A DNA stretch of 43,992 nt from an uncultured Polaromonas sp. (GCA_946479075.1 CAMLDT010000002.1:1-43992), one strand, 5' to 3'. Counted from the stretch's first letter, positions 8,057 through 16,746 are shown. A program made the numbers and translations. The notes: a model not told the origin generated them from the letters alone.

Positions 8057-9568
8057 ATGGAACTGCTCTCACACCTGTCCACCGGCTTCGGCGTGGCCTT
8101 CACGCCCATCAACCTCATGTATGCGTTTGTGGGCTGCCTGCTGGGCACCCTGATCGGCGTGTTGCCGGGCATCGGTCCGGCCGCCACCATCGCCATGCTG
8201 CTGCCGGCGACCTACGCGTTGCCCCCGGTGTCGGCGCTGATCATGCTGGCCGGCATTTATTACGGCTCTCAGTACGGGGGGTCGACCACCGCCATCCTGG
8301 TCAATTTGCCGGGCGAATCGTCGTCGGTCGTGACCTGCATCGATGGACACCAGATGGCCAAGAGGGGGCGGGCCGGGCCGGCGCTGGCCGCAGCCGGGTT
8401 GGGCTCATTTTTTGCCGGTTGCGTGGGAACCGTCATGATCGCGGCCTTTGCGCCGGCGCTGACCGAGGTGGCCTTCAAGTTCGGGCCCGCTGAATATTTC
8501 GCGCTGATGGTGCTGGGCCTGATCGGGGCAGTGGTGCTGGCTTCAGGCTCACTGCTCAAGGCGGTTGGCATGATCCTGCTGGGCCTGCTGCTGGGCCTGG
8601 TGGGCACCGACGTCAATTCCGGCGTGGCCCGTTTCAGCTTCGACGTGCCGGAGTTGACCGACGGCATTGGCTTTGTGGCCATTGCCATGGGTATTTTTGG
8701 TTACGGTGAAATCATCAGCAACCTGGCACAACGCGAGGAACAGCGCGAGGTGTTTGCCGTGAAGGTGCAGGGCCTGTTTCCGAACAAACAGGACTTCAAG
8801 GACATGACCCCCGCCGTGCTGCGCGGCACCGCCCTGGGCTGTGCGCTGGGCATCCTGCCGGGCGGCGGCGCGCTGCTGTCTGCGTTTGCAGCCTATACCA
8901 TCGAAAAGAAGGTCAAGGCCCGCGCCGGCGAAGTGCCTTTCGGCGAAGGCAATATCCGTGGCGTTGCCGGCCCCGAAGCGGCCAACAATGCGGGCGCGCA
9001 GGCATCGTTCATTCCGCTGCTGACGCTGGGTATTCCCTCCAACGTGGTGATGGCGCTGATGGTTGGCGCGATGACCATCCACAACATCCAGCCCGGTCCG
9101 CAGGTGATGACCAGCGACCCGGAACTGTTCTGGGGCCTGATCGCCTCGATGTGGATCGGCAATGCCATGCTGGTGATCCTGAACCTGCCGCTGATCGGCC
9201 TCTGGATCAAGCTGCTGACTGTGCCCTATCGCTTCCTGTTTCCTGCCATCGTGCTGTTCTGCGCGATTGGCGTGTATTCCACCAACAACAACACCTGGGA
9301 CATCTGGGTGGTGGGCGTCTTCGGCATCATCGGCTACGTCTTCAACAAATTGCGGGCAGAACCGGCACCCCTGCTGCTGGGGCTGATCCTCGGTCCGATG
9401 ATGGAAGAAAACCTGCGCCGGGCGTTGCTGCTGTCGCGCGGTGACTGGAGCGTGTTCGTGACGCGCCCCCTGTCGGCCGGACTGCTGGTGGCCTGCGTTT
9501 TGTTGCTGCTCATCGTGCTGCTGCCTTCGGTCAAGAAGACGCGCGAAGTGGCTTTTGTCGAGGAATAA
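8057..9568 (+). CDS. tctA: Tripartite tricarboxylate transporter large permease TctA
   Basis: A 503-residue permease with about 11-12 transmembrane helices, the usual TctA length. Family signatures are clear: GVLPGIGPAATIAMLLPATY near residues 35-55, the loop YYGSQYGGSTTAILVNLPGE, and the second-half repeat LGILPGGGALLSAFAAY with ASFIPLLTLGIPSN. The ribosome-binding site TGAGGA overlaps the tctB stop. It should form the translocation pathway with TctB, driven by an ion gradient. The usual binding-protein partner is not encoded here, so specificity cannot be inferred. Confidence 0.95.
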   Translation: MELLSHLSTGFGVAFTPINLMYAFVGCLLGTLIGVLPGIGPAATIAMLLPATYALPPVSALIMLAGIYYGSQYGGSTTAILVNLPGESSSVVTCIDGHQMAKRGRAGPALAAAGLGSFFAGCVGTVMIAAFAPALTEVAFKFGPAEYFALMVLGLIGAVVLASGSLLKAVGMILLGLLLGLVGTDVNSGVARFSFDVPELTDGIGFVAIAMGIFGYGEIISNLAQREEQREVFAVKVQGLFPNKQDFKDMTPAVLRGTALGCALGILPGGGALLSAFAAYTIEKKVKARAGEVPFGEGNIRGVAGPEAANNAGAQASFIPLLTLGIPSNVVMALMVGAMTIHNIQPGPQVMTSDPELFWGLIASMWIGNAMLVILNLPLIGLWIKLLTVPYRFLFPAIVLFCAIGVYSTNNNTWDIWVVGVFGIIGYVFNKLRAEPAPLLLGLILGPMMEENLRRALLLSRGDWSVFVTRPLSAGLLVACVLLLLIVLLPSVKKTREVAFVEE

Positions 9569-9570
9569 GC

Positions 9571-9596
9571 GCAGCGCCCGCCATCGCAGGCGCTGC
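9571..9596. terminator. Hairpin between tctA and rnpB
   Basis: A perfect 8-bp stem (GCAGCGCC 9571-9578 / GGCGCTGC 9589-9596) with a 10-nt loop lies between the convergent ends of tctA (plus) and rnpB (minus). It could end transcription from both sides, but neither side has a strong T-run, so it may need other factors. Confidence 0.5.
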
Positions 9597-9611
9597 GGCC
9601 CTGAATAAAGT

Positions 9612-9968
9612 GTGAAGCCCGCCGATAGGCCGGATTTTGTGCACGCCGGCTTCCTTGCGGTTGCCGGCGCGTGACTGCCATTAATCTGGGCCGTTTGTCA
9701 CCAAACGGCTCGGTGCTACCTACCCGCACACTCCGGGGGCCCCGGTCAGGACGAAACGGCATGGCCATTCCGCTTTGCGTGTGCCTACTTGGTATTGCTG
9801 CGCGTAGAGATTGCTCGTTTCACCCGGACTGAACCGGCTCGTCTCTGTAGCTCTGATCCTCACCTCACGGTGGACAGCCGTTAGCTGCTACGCTGCCCTG
9901 CGCAGTCCGGACCTTCCTCCAGTGCGGTGTTTCCACCCTTGCACCAGCGGCAGTCTGGCGTGCTTCAC
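9612..9968 (-). ncRNA. rnpB: RNase P RNA (bacterial class A)
   Basis: Read on the minus strand, this stretch has the conserved RNase P RNA elements in order: the P1 5' strand GTGAAGC (9968-9962), GAGGAAGGTCCGGACTGC (a close variant of the universal GAGGAAAGUCC segment), GGTGAGGATCAGAGCTACAG, the CR-IV-like ATACCAAGTAGGC, and near the end AAAATCCGGCCTATCGG followed by the P1 3' strand GCTTCAC (9618-9612). The P1 strands pair perfectly and fix the ends; at about 357 nt the length is normal. It is the catalytic RNA that matures tRNA 5' ends. Long protein-coding frames across it are spurious. Confidence 0.97.
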
Positions 9969-9974
9969 CCCCTG

Positions 9975-10003
9975 ATTATCCGGGCATTCGGGATGCTATG
10001 GAT
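9975..10003 (-). promoter_or_regulatory. rnpB: Candidate rnpB promoter
   Basis: On the minus strand GATAAT (9980-9975) stands about six bases before the RNase P RNA 5' end, as expected of a -10 box. The -35 region (about 9998-10003) falls inside a dispersed-repeat copy and is a poor match to TTGACA. The -10 call is reasonable; the -35 is uncertain. Confidence 0.45.
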
Positions 10004-10042
10004 TTGATAGCTGCTTGCGCCCGTTGAATATGGGCCAGAGGC
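9995..10042 (+). repeat. ATAGCTG-family dispersed repeat, copy A
   Basis: It opens with the palindrome GCTAT-ggatttg-ATAGC, followed by the GC-rich part TGCGCCCG...GGGCCAGAGGC. It lies in the divergent gap between rnpB and the COG2509 gene. Six other copies in the window share this layout and orientation. Confidence 0.8.
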
Positions 10043-10084
10043 GTAAAATGCTCGCAGATCCGAAAAACAGATCCCGAGAGCCCC

Positions 10085-11719
10085 ATGATCCGCCTGACCG
10101 AACTCAAGCTGCCGCTTGACCATCCTGAAGATGCCCTGCCCGCGCTGATCCAGCGCACCCTGGGCATCCGGCCTGACCAGCTGCGCAGCCACACCATTTA
10201 CAAACGCAGTTACGACGCGCGCAAGCAAAAGCTGCTGCTGGTTTATATCGCCGACGTGGAAGTGGCCGACCCGGCTCTCGAAGCGCAACTGCTGGAAAAG
10301 TTCAAGGACCACCCGCACATCCGCCCAGCGCCCGACCAGAGCTACCACTTGGTGACCGCGGCCCGCCAGGCGCCGGCGCTGCGCCCGGTGGTGGTCGGCT
10401 TCGGCCCCTGCGGGATTTTTGCGGCGCTGCTGCTGGCGCAGATGGGCCTGAACCCCATCGTGCTGGAACGCGGCAAGCAGGTGCGGGAGCGCACCAAAGA
10501 CACCTGGGGCCTGTGGCGAAAACGTGTGTTGAACCCCGAATCGAATGTGCAGTTCGGTGAAGGCGGCGCCGGGACTTTCTCCGACGGCAAGCTCTGGAGC
10601 CAGATCAAGGACCCACGTTTCCTCGGCCGCAAGGTCATGACGGAATTCGTCAAGGCCGGCGCACCCGAGGAAATCCTGCTGGTCAGCAAGCCGCACATTG
10701 GCACCTTCAAGCTGGTCAAGGTGGTGGAAAACATGCGCGAGCAGATCATTGCCATGGGCGGCGAGATCCGTTTCCAGCAGCGCCTGGCCGACGTGCTGAT
10801 CGAGGACGGCCAGCTCAGGGGCCTGACCGTGCAGAACCTGGCCGATGGCAGCAGCTACGAGTTGCGTACCGACCACGTGGTGCTGGCGCCCGGCCACAGC
10901 GCGCGCGACACCTTTGCCATGCTGCACGAGCGTGGTGTGTACATGGAAGCCAAACCGTTTTCGGTCGGTTTCCGCATCGAACACCCGCAGGGCCTGATCG
11001 ACCGCGCGCGCCTCGGACAACACGCCGGCCACCCGCTGCTGGGCGCGGCCGACTACAAGCTGGTGCACCACGCAGGCAACGGCCGCTCGGTCTACAGCTT
11101 CTGCATGTGCCCGGGCGGCACCGTGGTCGCAGCCACCTCCGAGGACGGCCGCGTCGTCACCAACGGCATGAGTCAGTACTCGCGCAACGAACGCAACGCC
11201 AACGCCGGCATCGTGGTCGGCATCAGCCCGGCCGACTACCCGGGCGGGCCGTTGGCCGGCATCGCCTTCCAGCGTGCGCTTGAATCGAATGCCTTCACGC
11301 TGGGCGGCGGCACCTACGAAGCGCCAGGCCAGCTGGTCGGCGATTTTTTGGCGGGCAAGGCCTCGACCCAGCTCGGCAGCGTCGAGCCCTCTTACAAACC
11401 GGGGGTGTTGATGACCGATCTGGCCGGCGCCCTGCCCGCCTACGCCATCACCGCCATGCGCGAGGCACTGCCGGTCTTCGGCAAGAAGATTCGCGGCTTT
11501 GACATGTTCGACGCGGTACTGACCGGCGTCGAGACCCGCACTTCGTCGCCGCTGCGCATCACGCGGGGTGATGATTTTCAGAGCCTCAACGTCAAGGGCC
11601 TGTACCCGGCCGGCGAAGGGGCGAGTTACGCAGGTGGCATTTTGTCGGCCGGTGTGGACGGTATCGAGGTCGCCGAGGCGGTGGCGCTCAGCATGACAGG
11701 CAACAAAGGCAGCACATGA
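10085..11719 (+). CDS. FAD-dependent oxidoreductase of COG2509 type, function unknown
   Basis: A 544-residue soluble flavoprotein. Residues 1-98 are a family-specific N-terminal domain. A Rossmann FAD-binding motif, VVVGFGPCGIFAA, is at about 103-114, ended by an acidic residue at the beta2 strand (VLERG). FGEGGAGTFSDGKLW (157-171) and a cysteine-containing CMCPGGTVVAATSEDG near 340 are typical of this uncharacterised group. The C-terminus GEGASYAGGILSAGVDGIE is a second FAD contact region. Reaction and substrate are unknown; relatives are called uncharacterised FAD-dependent dehydrogenases. Its TGA overlaps the ATG of a flavin-reductase-like gene, hinting that the two share flavin or electron chemistry (inference). 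Confidence 0.88.
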   Translation: MIRLTELKLPLDHPEDALPALIQRTLGIRPDQLRSHTIYKRSYDARKQKLLLVYIADVEVADPALEAQLLEKFKDHPHIRPAPDQSYHLVTAARQAPALRPVVVGFGPCGIFAALLLAQMGLNPIVLERGKQVRERTKDTWGLWRKRVLNPESNVQFGEGGAGTFSDGKLWSQIKDPRFLGRKVMTEFVKAGAPEEILLVSKPHIGTFKLVKVVENMREQIIAMGGEIRFQQRLADVLIEDGQLRGLTVQNLADGSSYELRTDHVVLAPGHSARDTFAMLHERGVYMEAKPFSVGFRIEHPQGLIDRARLGQHAGHPLLGAADYKLVHHAGNGRSVYSFCMCPGGTVVAATSEDGRVVTNGMSQYSRNERNANAGIVVGISPADYPGGPLAGIAFQRALESNAFTLGGGTYEAPGQLVGDFLAGKASTQLGSVEPSYKPGVLMTDLAGALPAYAITAMREALPVFGKKIRGFDMFDAVLTGVETRTSSPLRITRGDDFQSLNVKGLYPAGEGASYAGGILSAGVDGIEVAEAVALSMTGNKGST

Positions 11720-12336
11720 ACGACGACATTCATTTTTACGAGCCGGCGCAGGGCCACGGCCTGCCGCACGACCCGTTCAACGCGATTGTCGGGCCGCGGC
11801 CCATCGGCTGGATCTCCTCGCAGGATGCCGAAGGTCGCCTGAATCTCGCGCCCTACAGTTTTTTCAACGCCTTCAACTACACGCCACCCCTCATTGGTTT
11901 TGCCAGCATTGGCGCCAAGGACAGCCTGCACAACATCGAGCAGACGCGCGAGTTCGGCTGGAACCTGGCAACACGGCCACTGGCCGAACAGATGAACCAG
12001 AGCTGTGCCGCGGTACCCCCTGAGGTCAACGAGTTCGAGCTGGCGGGACTCACGCCCGTCGCTTCGCGCAAAATCGCCGTGCCCCGCGTCGCCGAAAGCC
12101 CGGTGTCTTTCGAATGCCGCCTGACCCAGGTGCTGCAGCTGCAGGGTGTGGACGGCGTGCCCGTGCCGACCTGGCTGGTGCTGGGCGAAGTAGTGGGCAT
12201 TCACATCGCACGCCGCCTGCTGAAAGACGGCATTTACGACACCGCCGCCGCCCAGCCCATCCTGCGTGGCGGCGGGCCGGCCGATTACTTTACCGTCACC
12301 CCCGACAATCTGTTCAAGATGTTCCGGCCACGCTGA
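11716..12336 (+). CDS. Flavin-reductase-like (FMN-binding split barrel) protein
   Basis: A 206-residue member of the flavin reductase-like domain family, with VGPRPIGWISSQDAEGRLNL then APYSFFNAFNYTPP, the same layout as the protein at 5640-6284. Proteins of this type bind FMN and often act as flavin reductases or FMN-containing oxidoreductases. The start overlaps the stop of the COG2509 gene (ATGA), so the two are translationally coupled. The ProQ-domain gene follows 35 bp later. The substrate is unknown. Confidence 0.86.
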   Translation: MNDDIHFYEPAQGHGLPHDPFNAIVGPRPIGWISSQDAEGRLNLAPYSFFNAFNYTPPLIGFASIGAKDSLHNIEQTREFGWNLATRPLAEQMNQSCAAVPPEVNEFELAGLTPVASRKIAVPRVAESPVSFECRLTQVLQLQGVDGVPVPTWLVLGEVVGIHIARRLLKDGIYDTAAAQPILRGGGPADYFTVTPDNLFKMFRPR

Positions 12337-12371
12337 ACGCCTCCCGATTTTTTTCCCCTGAACTGACACCC

Positions 12372-13055
12372 ATGACCGACACCTCTCCCGCCACCACCGA
12401 CCAGCCGGCACGCAGCGGCAAGCGCCCGCCGGCACGTGCGCCACGCCAGCGCCAGGCCAGCCCGGTGCTCGAACGCCTGTTCGAGCTCTACCCCAAGCTG
12501 TTTGGCGCCAAGTTCCTGCCACTCAAGCTTGGCGTCTTCCAGGACCTGCTGGCGCGCCATCCCGAGGATTTCAAAAAGGACGAACTCAAGATCGCGATGG
12601 GCCAGCATGCGCGATCCACGCCCTACCTTGAAAGCGTGGCGGCCGGTCTGCCCCGCCACGACCTGGACGGCCAGCCGGTCGAACCCGTCGCGCCCGAACA
12701 TGTGCACCACGCCATCCTGGAAATCTTTCGCCGGCGCCAGGCGCGCTCGCGCGAGGACCTGAGGCCGCGCCTGCAAGCCCGGCTGATCCACGCCATCGAG
12801 GCTTCGGGCCTGAGCCGCGAAGACTATGCGGCGCTGGTGCGCGTGCAGGACGAAGCCACCAACGCGCTGGTCGATGCGGCACTGGCAGAACTGGCGGTGC
12901 AGGCGGCCAAACGCGAGGCCTTGCTGCGCGCCTTCGAAGCCAGCGGAAAAACCGAAGCCGAGTTTGCAGACATGTACGGCATGAAGCTGGCAGAGGTGAC
13001 AGCTACGCTCGCCCGCGTGCGCGGCGAGCAGACCGCCCCGGCCGCCGCCGCATAA
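12372..13055 (+). CDS. ProQ/FinO-domain RNA-binding protein
   Basis: A 227-residue protein. A basic, Pro/Arg-rich N-terminal tail (about 1-28) precedes a ProQ/FinO domain (about 29-140) with LERLFELYPKLFGAKFLPLK, LGVFQDLLARHPE and the surface basic stretch MGQHARSTPYLESVAAG that is conserved in RNA-binding ProQ proteins. Residues about 145-220 are a helical, charged extension unlike the Tudor-like C-terminus of E. coli ProQ. The family acts as an RNA chaperone for small RNAs and mRNA 3' ends. I chose the ATG at 12372; upstream in-frame codons belong to the previous gene's shadow. A strong bidirectional terminator follows at once. Confidence 0.9.
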   Translation: MTDTSPATTDQPARSGKRPPARAPRQRQASPVLERLFELYPKLFGAKFLPLKLGVFQDLLARHPEDFKKDELKIAMGQHARSTPYLESVAAGLPRHDLDGQPVEPVAPEHVHHAILEIFRRRQARSREDLRPRLQARLIHAIEASGLSREDYAALVRVQDEATNALVDAALAELAVQAAKREALLRAFEASGKTEAEFADMYGMKLAEVTATLARVRGEQTAPAAAA

Positions 13056-13087
13056 AAAAAGCCGCTGCGGCTGCAGCGGCTTTTTTT
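13054..13087. terminator. Bidirectional intrinsic terminator between the ProQ gene and htpX
   Basis: A7, stem GCCGCTGC (13061-13068), loop GGCT, stem GCAGCGGC (13073-13080), T7. The A-run and T-run on opposite sides let it work on both strands, serving the convergent ProQ-domain (plus) and htpX (minus) genes. Confidence 0.93.
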
Positions 13088-13104
13088 GATGGAGCCGGCC
13101 GGTG

Positions 13105-13989
13105 TCAGACCTGGCCGGGCTGGGCGTTTTGCAGCGCAGCGATACGCTCTTCAATCGGCGGGTGCGTGGCAAACAGCTTGCCGATGCTGCCGGTGATACC
13201 CATGGCTTCGACTGCCTTGGGCAACTGGCCGGGCACCATGCCGCCCAGACGGGCCAGCGCATTGATCATGGGCTGCTTGCGCCCCATCAGCTGGGCGGCG
13301 CCGGCGTCGGCACGGAACTCGCGGTGGCGCGAGAACCAGGCCACCACGATGGCAGCAGCAAAGCCGAGCACGATGTCCAGCACGATGGTGCTGACGTAAT
13401 AACCGATGCCCGGGCCGGAGTTGTTGTCGCTGCCCCGGCGCAGAAAGCTGTCCACCGCATAACCAATGACCCGGCTCAGGAACACCACAAAGGTGTTCAT
13501 CACGCCCTGGATCAAGGTCATGGTGACCATGTCACCGTTGGCCACGTGGGCGATCTCGTGGCCCAGCACCGCTTCGATCTCTTCACGCGTCATGCCCTGC
13601 AGCAGCCCCGTGGACACCGCAACCAGCGAGGAGTTCTTGAACGCGCCGGTGGCAAAGGCATTCGGGGCGCCTTCAAAGATGCCGACTTCCGGCATGCCGA
13701 TGCCGGCGCTGGTGGCCAGCTTGCGCACGGTCTCGACAATCCAGGCTTCATCGGCATTCTGCGGCTCGTTGATGACACGCACACCCGAACTCCACTTGGC
13801 CACGGGCTTGCTGATCAGCAAAGAGATGATGGCGCCGCCAAAACCGATGACCGCGGCAAAGCCGAGCAGCATGCCCAGGTTCAGGCCTTGCGGCGTGAGG
13901 TAGCGGTTGACGCCCAGCAGGCTGGCGACGATGCCCAGCACCACCACAACGGCGAGGTTGGTCATGACAAACAACAAAATACGTTTCAT
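13105..13989 (-). CDS. htpX: Membrane zinc metalloprotease HtpX
   Basis: A 294-residue inner-membrane M48 protease. It has two N-terminal transmembrane helices (about 4-26 and 36-60), the zinc motif HEIAH (144-148), hydrophobic segments at about 158-180 and 196-219, and the third zinc ligand Glu224 in REFRAD. HtpX degrades misfolded membrane proteins together with FtsH. GGAGA precedes the ATG. The length is normal and all catalytic residues are present. A possible heat-shock-type promoter lies about 47 bp upstream. Confidence 0.97.
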   Translation of the reverse strand: MKRILLFVMTNLAVVVVLGIVASLLGVNRYLTPQGLNLGMLLGFAAVIGFGGAIISLLISKPVAKWSSGVRVINEPQNADEAWIVETVRKLATSAGIGMPEVGIFEGAPNAFATGAFKNSSLVAVSTGLLQGMTREEIEAVLGHEIAHVANGDMVTMTLIQGVMNTFVVFLSRVIGYAVDSFLRRGSDNNSGPGIGYYVSTIVLDIVLGFAAAIVVAWFSRHREFRADAGAAQLMGRKQPMINALARLGGMVPGQLPKAVEAMGITGSIGKLFATHPPIEERIAALQNAQPGQV

Positions 13990-14035
13990 GGATTCTCCGT
14001 GAGAGACGGTGATAGAAAGTCCGCCTTGCGTGAAG

Positions 14036-14063
14036 AGATGTGGGCGGCGAAACCCAAATCAAG
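14036..14063 (-). promoter_or_regulatory. htpX: Possible sigma-32-like promoter of htpX
   Basis: On the minus strand, CTTGATT (14063-14057) is separated by 12 bases from CCCACATCT (14044-14036), resembling the sigma-32 pattern CTTGAAA - about 12-15 - CCCCATnT. htpX belongs to the heat-shock regulon in E. coli. The match is imperfect, so this is a suggestion only. Confidence 0.3.
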
Positions 14064-14106
14064 TCATGTGGGCGATGCAAGTTGCTGTGTCTGTTGTTCT
14101 GGGTTT

Positions 14107-14862
14107 TTACAGCAACCGGTGTGGACGGAATACAGAGGAGTCATCATAAAAGGAAAAGTTCTCGTTTTCCGGCCACCAGCCGGGCACGCCCAGCACCGGC
14201 AAGGGCGCAAAAGGTTTGGCCGCCAGCTTTTCCGCGCTCAGATCCTGCGCCACCCAGGCGTCGAGTTCCGCTATCGAATTCATAGCTGGTGACGCCCGGT
14301 AGACGTGGGCTGTGACCGGTTTTCTTGGATAAACCAGCTTCTCCAGCAAGGCATGGCCGAACAGCACCAGGTGCGCCTCTTGCCACAGCGGCCGCAGATC
14401 AACGAACAGCCGGCGCCAGTCCTTGTCCAGCAAGGCGTCCCACAGCGGTCCGGGCGCCGACAGCAAGGCTGCGTTTTCATCGAACACCGTCAGCGCATCG
14501 CGCACCGGCCCACGCAAGGGCGCCACGCCGGCCGCGACGATTTCCGCCGCCTGCAGTGAGTTGAGTTTTGCCTTGGTCAGCGGGAAACGCAGCCAGCACA
14601 GGCCGTTGAAGAAGTCGTGCAGGTTGTCGCGCGTCGGCACACTGCCTGAATCGAAAATGAACTGCTCGTAAGCCTGGCCGGCGGGCAGATCGGCCTGGGG
14701 AACAAACCGTCGCGGTGCGCCGGGCTCACGGTTCAGGGCTTCGTGAAAAGCCGCACCCCCTTCAATCGCCAGCGCCACGCGCTCGCCGGCTTCGCGCCAG
14801 GGCGCCAGCCACGGCTGGTCCCAGTCAACCGGCAACAACTTTCCTGGCGCACCAACGCTCAT
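14107..14862 (-). CDS. DUF3025 domain protein, function unknown
   Basis: A 251-residue soluble protein that I recognise as DUF3025, a betaproteobacterial/gammaproteobacterial family of unknown function. Visible features are [20 protein letters not shown], then [20 protein letters not shown] (a conserved His/Asp/Asn stretch), and a C-terminal [20 protein letters not shown] chose the ATG at 14862 because it overlaps the pyrC stop (ATGA); a frame extension upstream adds 13 residues within pyrC. A dispersed-repeat copy (14270-14318) is embedded in frame in the last third of the gene, around [18 protein letters not shown]. Confidence 0.82.
   Translation of the reverse strand: MSVGAPGKLLPVDWDQPWLAPWREAGERVALAIEGGAAFHEALNREPGAPRRFVPQADLPAGQAYEQFIFDSGSVPTRDNLHDFFNGLCWLRFPLTKAKLNSLQAAEIVAAGVAPLRGPVRDALTVFDENAALLSAPGPLWDALLDKDWRRLFVDLRPLWQEAHLVLFGHALLEKLVYPRKPVTAHVYRASPAMNSIAELDAWVAQDLSAEKLAAKPFAPLPVLGVPGWWPENENFSFYDDSSVFRPHRLL
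14270..14318 (+). repeat. ATAGCTG-family dispersed repeat, copy B, inside the DUF3025 gene
   Basis: GCTAT-cgaattc-ATAGC followed by TGGTGACGCCCG...GGGCTGTGACCGG has the same layout as the intergenic copies. Here it is part of the coding sequence (on the opposite strand), with no frameshift or stop. It is more diverged than the other copies. Confidence 0.6.
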
Positions 14863-15938
14863 TCGTGGGCAATGGCCGGGTCCAAGCTGGTCAGCTTCCA
14901 CGCCAGCGCCTCGCCCGAGCGCAGCGGCTTGAGTTCGGCCTCTCCGAAGACGTAACTCTCAGGCGGCGTCCAGCTTTCCTTCGTCAAGGTAATGCTGCCG
15001 CTGTTGCGCGGCAAGCCATAGAAGTCAGCGCCGTTGAAGCTGGCAAAGGCTTCGAGTTTGTCGAGCGCACCGGCGGCGTCAAAAGCTTCGGCATACAGCT
15101 CCATGGCCGCATGGGCGGTGTAACAACCGGCGCAGCCGGTGGCGTGTTCCTTGAGGTGGGCCGGGTGCGGTGCGCTGTCAGTGCCGAGGAAAAAGCGCGG
15201 GTTGCCGCCGGTGGCGGCTTCGACCAGCGCCAGCCGGTGTGTTTCGCGCTTGAGCACCGGCAGGCAGTAGTAATGCGGGCGAATGCCGCCCGTGAAAATC
15301 GCATTGCGGTTGTACAGCAGGTGGTGCGCTGTGACAGTGGCCCCTGTGAAAACGCCGGCATCGCGCACGTAATGGGCGGCTTCCCGCGTCGTGATGTGCT
15401 CGAACACAATCTTCAGTTCCGGGAAGTCGCGGCGCAGCGGGATCAGCTGCTGGTCGATGAACACGGCTTCGCGGTCGAACAGGTCGATCTCGGGCGAAGT
15501 CACCTCGCCGTGCACCAGCAGCAGCAAGCCTTCACGCTGCATGGCTTCCAGGGTCTTGTACGTCTTGCGCAGGTCGGTCACGCCGGCATCGCTGTTGGTG
15601 GTGGCGCCGGCCGGGTAGAGCTTGAGCGCGACCACACCGGCATCCTTCGCACGCCTGATCTCGACCGGCGGCAGATTGTCGGTCAGGTACAGCGTCATCA
15701 GCGGCTCGAAGGTCACGCCTGCGGGCACGGCGGCCTGGATGCGCTCGCGGTAGGCGACAGCCTGCGCCGCCGTCGTCACCGGCGGACGCAGGTTGGGCAT
15801 GATGATGGCGCGGCCGAATTGCGCCGCCGTGTGCGGCACGACAGTGCTCAATGCGTCACCGTCGCGCACATGCAAATGCCAGTCGTCGGGGCGGGTCAGC
15901 GTCAGGGAAGTGGGGGTCGTTGGGGCGGCAGAAGTCAT
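14859..15938 (-). CDS. pyrC: Dihydroorotase PyrC
   Basis: A 359-residue zinc amidohydrolase of the homodimeric (E. coli type) class that closes carbamoyl-aspartate to dihydroorotate in pyrimidine synthesis. The binuclear-site residues are visible: His21 and His23 in [10 protein letters not shown], the carboxylated lysine Lys106 in VALKLYPAG, His143 in LLVHGE, His181 in FEHITT, and catalytic Asp254 in GTDSAPH. Arg25 binds substrate. The N-terminus carries a short Thr/Pro-rich leader. It follows rnk by 30 bp and overlaps the DUF3025 start. Confidence 0.96.
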   Translation of the reverse strand: MTSAAPTTPTSLTLTRPDDWHLHVRDGDALSTVVPHTAAQFGRAIIMPNLRPPVTTAAQAVAYRERIQAAVPAGVTFEPLMTLYLTDNLPPVEIRRAKDAGVVALKLYPAGATTNSDAGVTDLRKTYKTLEAMQREGLLLLVHGEVTSPEIDLFDREAVFIDQQLIPLRRDFPELKIVFEHITTREAAHYVRDAGVFTGATVTAHHLLYNRNAIFTGGIRPHYYCLPVLKRETHRLALVEAATGGNPRFFLGTDSAPHPAHLKEHATGCAGCYTAHAAMELYAEAFDAAGALDKLEAFASFNGADFYGLPRNSGSITLTKESWTPPESYVFGEAELKPLRSGEALAWKLTSLDPAIAHE

Positions 15939-15968
15939 GCGCTGAATTGTCGCACCGGCGCCCCCGAG

Positions 15969-16385
15969 CTACAGCAGGTAGTCGCCGCTTTCTTCCGGCT
16001 GGAACAGGATGTCCACGATCTTCGCCGTGGCGGTCGCCCCGTCCGGTGTTTGCCAACGCGCCACGCGGCCTTTTTTCAGGCCCAGCAGGCCAGAACCCAC
16101 CGGAGACAGCACCGACACAAATCCGGCCTCGGCATCGGCGTCGTGCGGGTAACACACGGTCAGCTTGCGCTGCTGCCCGGTCTGCCCGTCGGCAATCAAC
16201 ACCTGGGAATACATGGTGACCACGTTGGCGGGCACCTTGTACGAGGACACCAGTTCGGCGCTGTGGATCAGGTCTTCTACCTGGTCCAGCGTGTCGGGCG
16301 AAGGGCCGGGCCGCTGGAGCAGCTTGCTGATACGGACATGGTCGAGCTCGGTCAGCAAACGTGCCGGCTGTTGTGAAAAAAACAT
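15969..16385 (-). CDS. rnk: Nucleoside diphosphate kinase regulator Rnk / GreA-GreB-like C-terminal domain protein
   Basis: A 138-residue protein. A short helical N-terminal arm (TELDHVRISKLLQRP) precedes a C-terminal Gre-factor FKBP-like domain (from ELVSSYKVPANVVTMYSQV to GSGLLGLKKGRVARW). Rnk binds RNA polymerase but lacks the long coiled coil of GreA. I chose the start at 16385 because AGGAG lies five bases upstream; an earlier in-frame ATG adds ten residues without a ribosome-binding site. It is probably the first gene of the rnk-pyrC-DUF3025 unit. Confidence 0.88.
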   Translation of the reverse strand: MFFSQQPARLLTELDHVRISKLLQRPGPSPDTLDQVEDLIHSAELVSSYKVPANVVTMYSQVLIADGQTGQQRKLTVCYPHDADAEAGFVSVLSPVGSGLLGLKKGRVARWQTPDGATATAKIVDILFQPEESGDYLL

Positions 16386-16746
16386 GGGAACTCCTGAATC
16401 AAACGCCCGGCTCAAGGCTGCCGGGCACGCCGCGCTGAAGGCGAGGGGCCCGGTGATCCAGAAATGCGCTACAAGGAAATGAAGGAGGGGATCGCCGGGC
16501 TCAGGAATGTGCTGCCGGCTGATGCTGCCACGCAGCTTCCAGCAGCGCGAAGGCGCACGGCGGGAAGAGGATCAAGGTGGCAGGCATGTGCCCGATTGTA
16601 CGGAAGAACGACCCGGCGCGCAGCGAGCGGGATGCAATGCGAGGCGCGGGCGCCCGAGGAAAACCGGAGCGACCTCCAGCGTCGTGAGGATTTTCCTGGG
16701 GCTGCAACGAAGCAGTGCGCCCGCGCAGTAGCGCCCCCGAGACAGC
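16386..16746. other. Intergenic region between gltL and rnk; no gene recognised
   Basis: This stretch of about 360 bp separates two minus-strand units. It holds a GCCCGGC/GCCGGGC hairpin (16405-16426) in the rnk leader and GC-rich filler. A 28-codon minus-strand frame (about 16501-16587) has no ribosome-binding site or recognisable product. The rnk promoter should be here, but I cannot place it. Confidence 0.4.

Noticed and set aside
9334..9768. Minus-strand frame reaching into rnpB
   Set aside because: Overlaps RNase P RNA and the tctA 3' end; no protein family likeness.
9965..11071. 368-codon minus-strand frame opposite the COG2509 gene
   Set aside because: Antisense shadow of a well-supported flavoprotein gene, and it begins in its middle.
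16501..16587. 28-codon minus-strand frame in the gltL-rnk gap
   Set aside because: No ribosome-binding site, no recognisable features, and GC-rich sequence gives such frames by chance.
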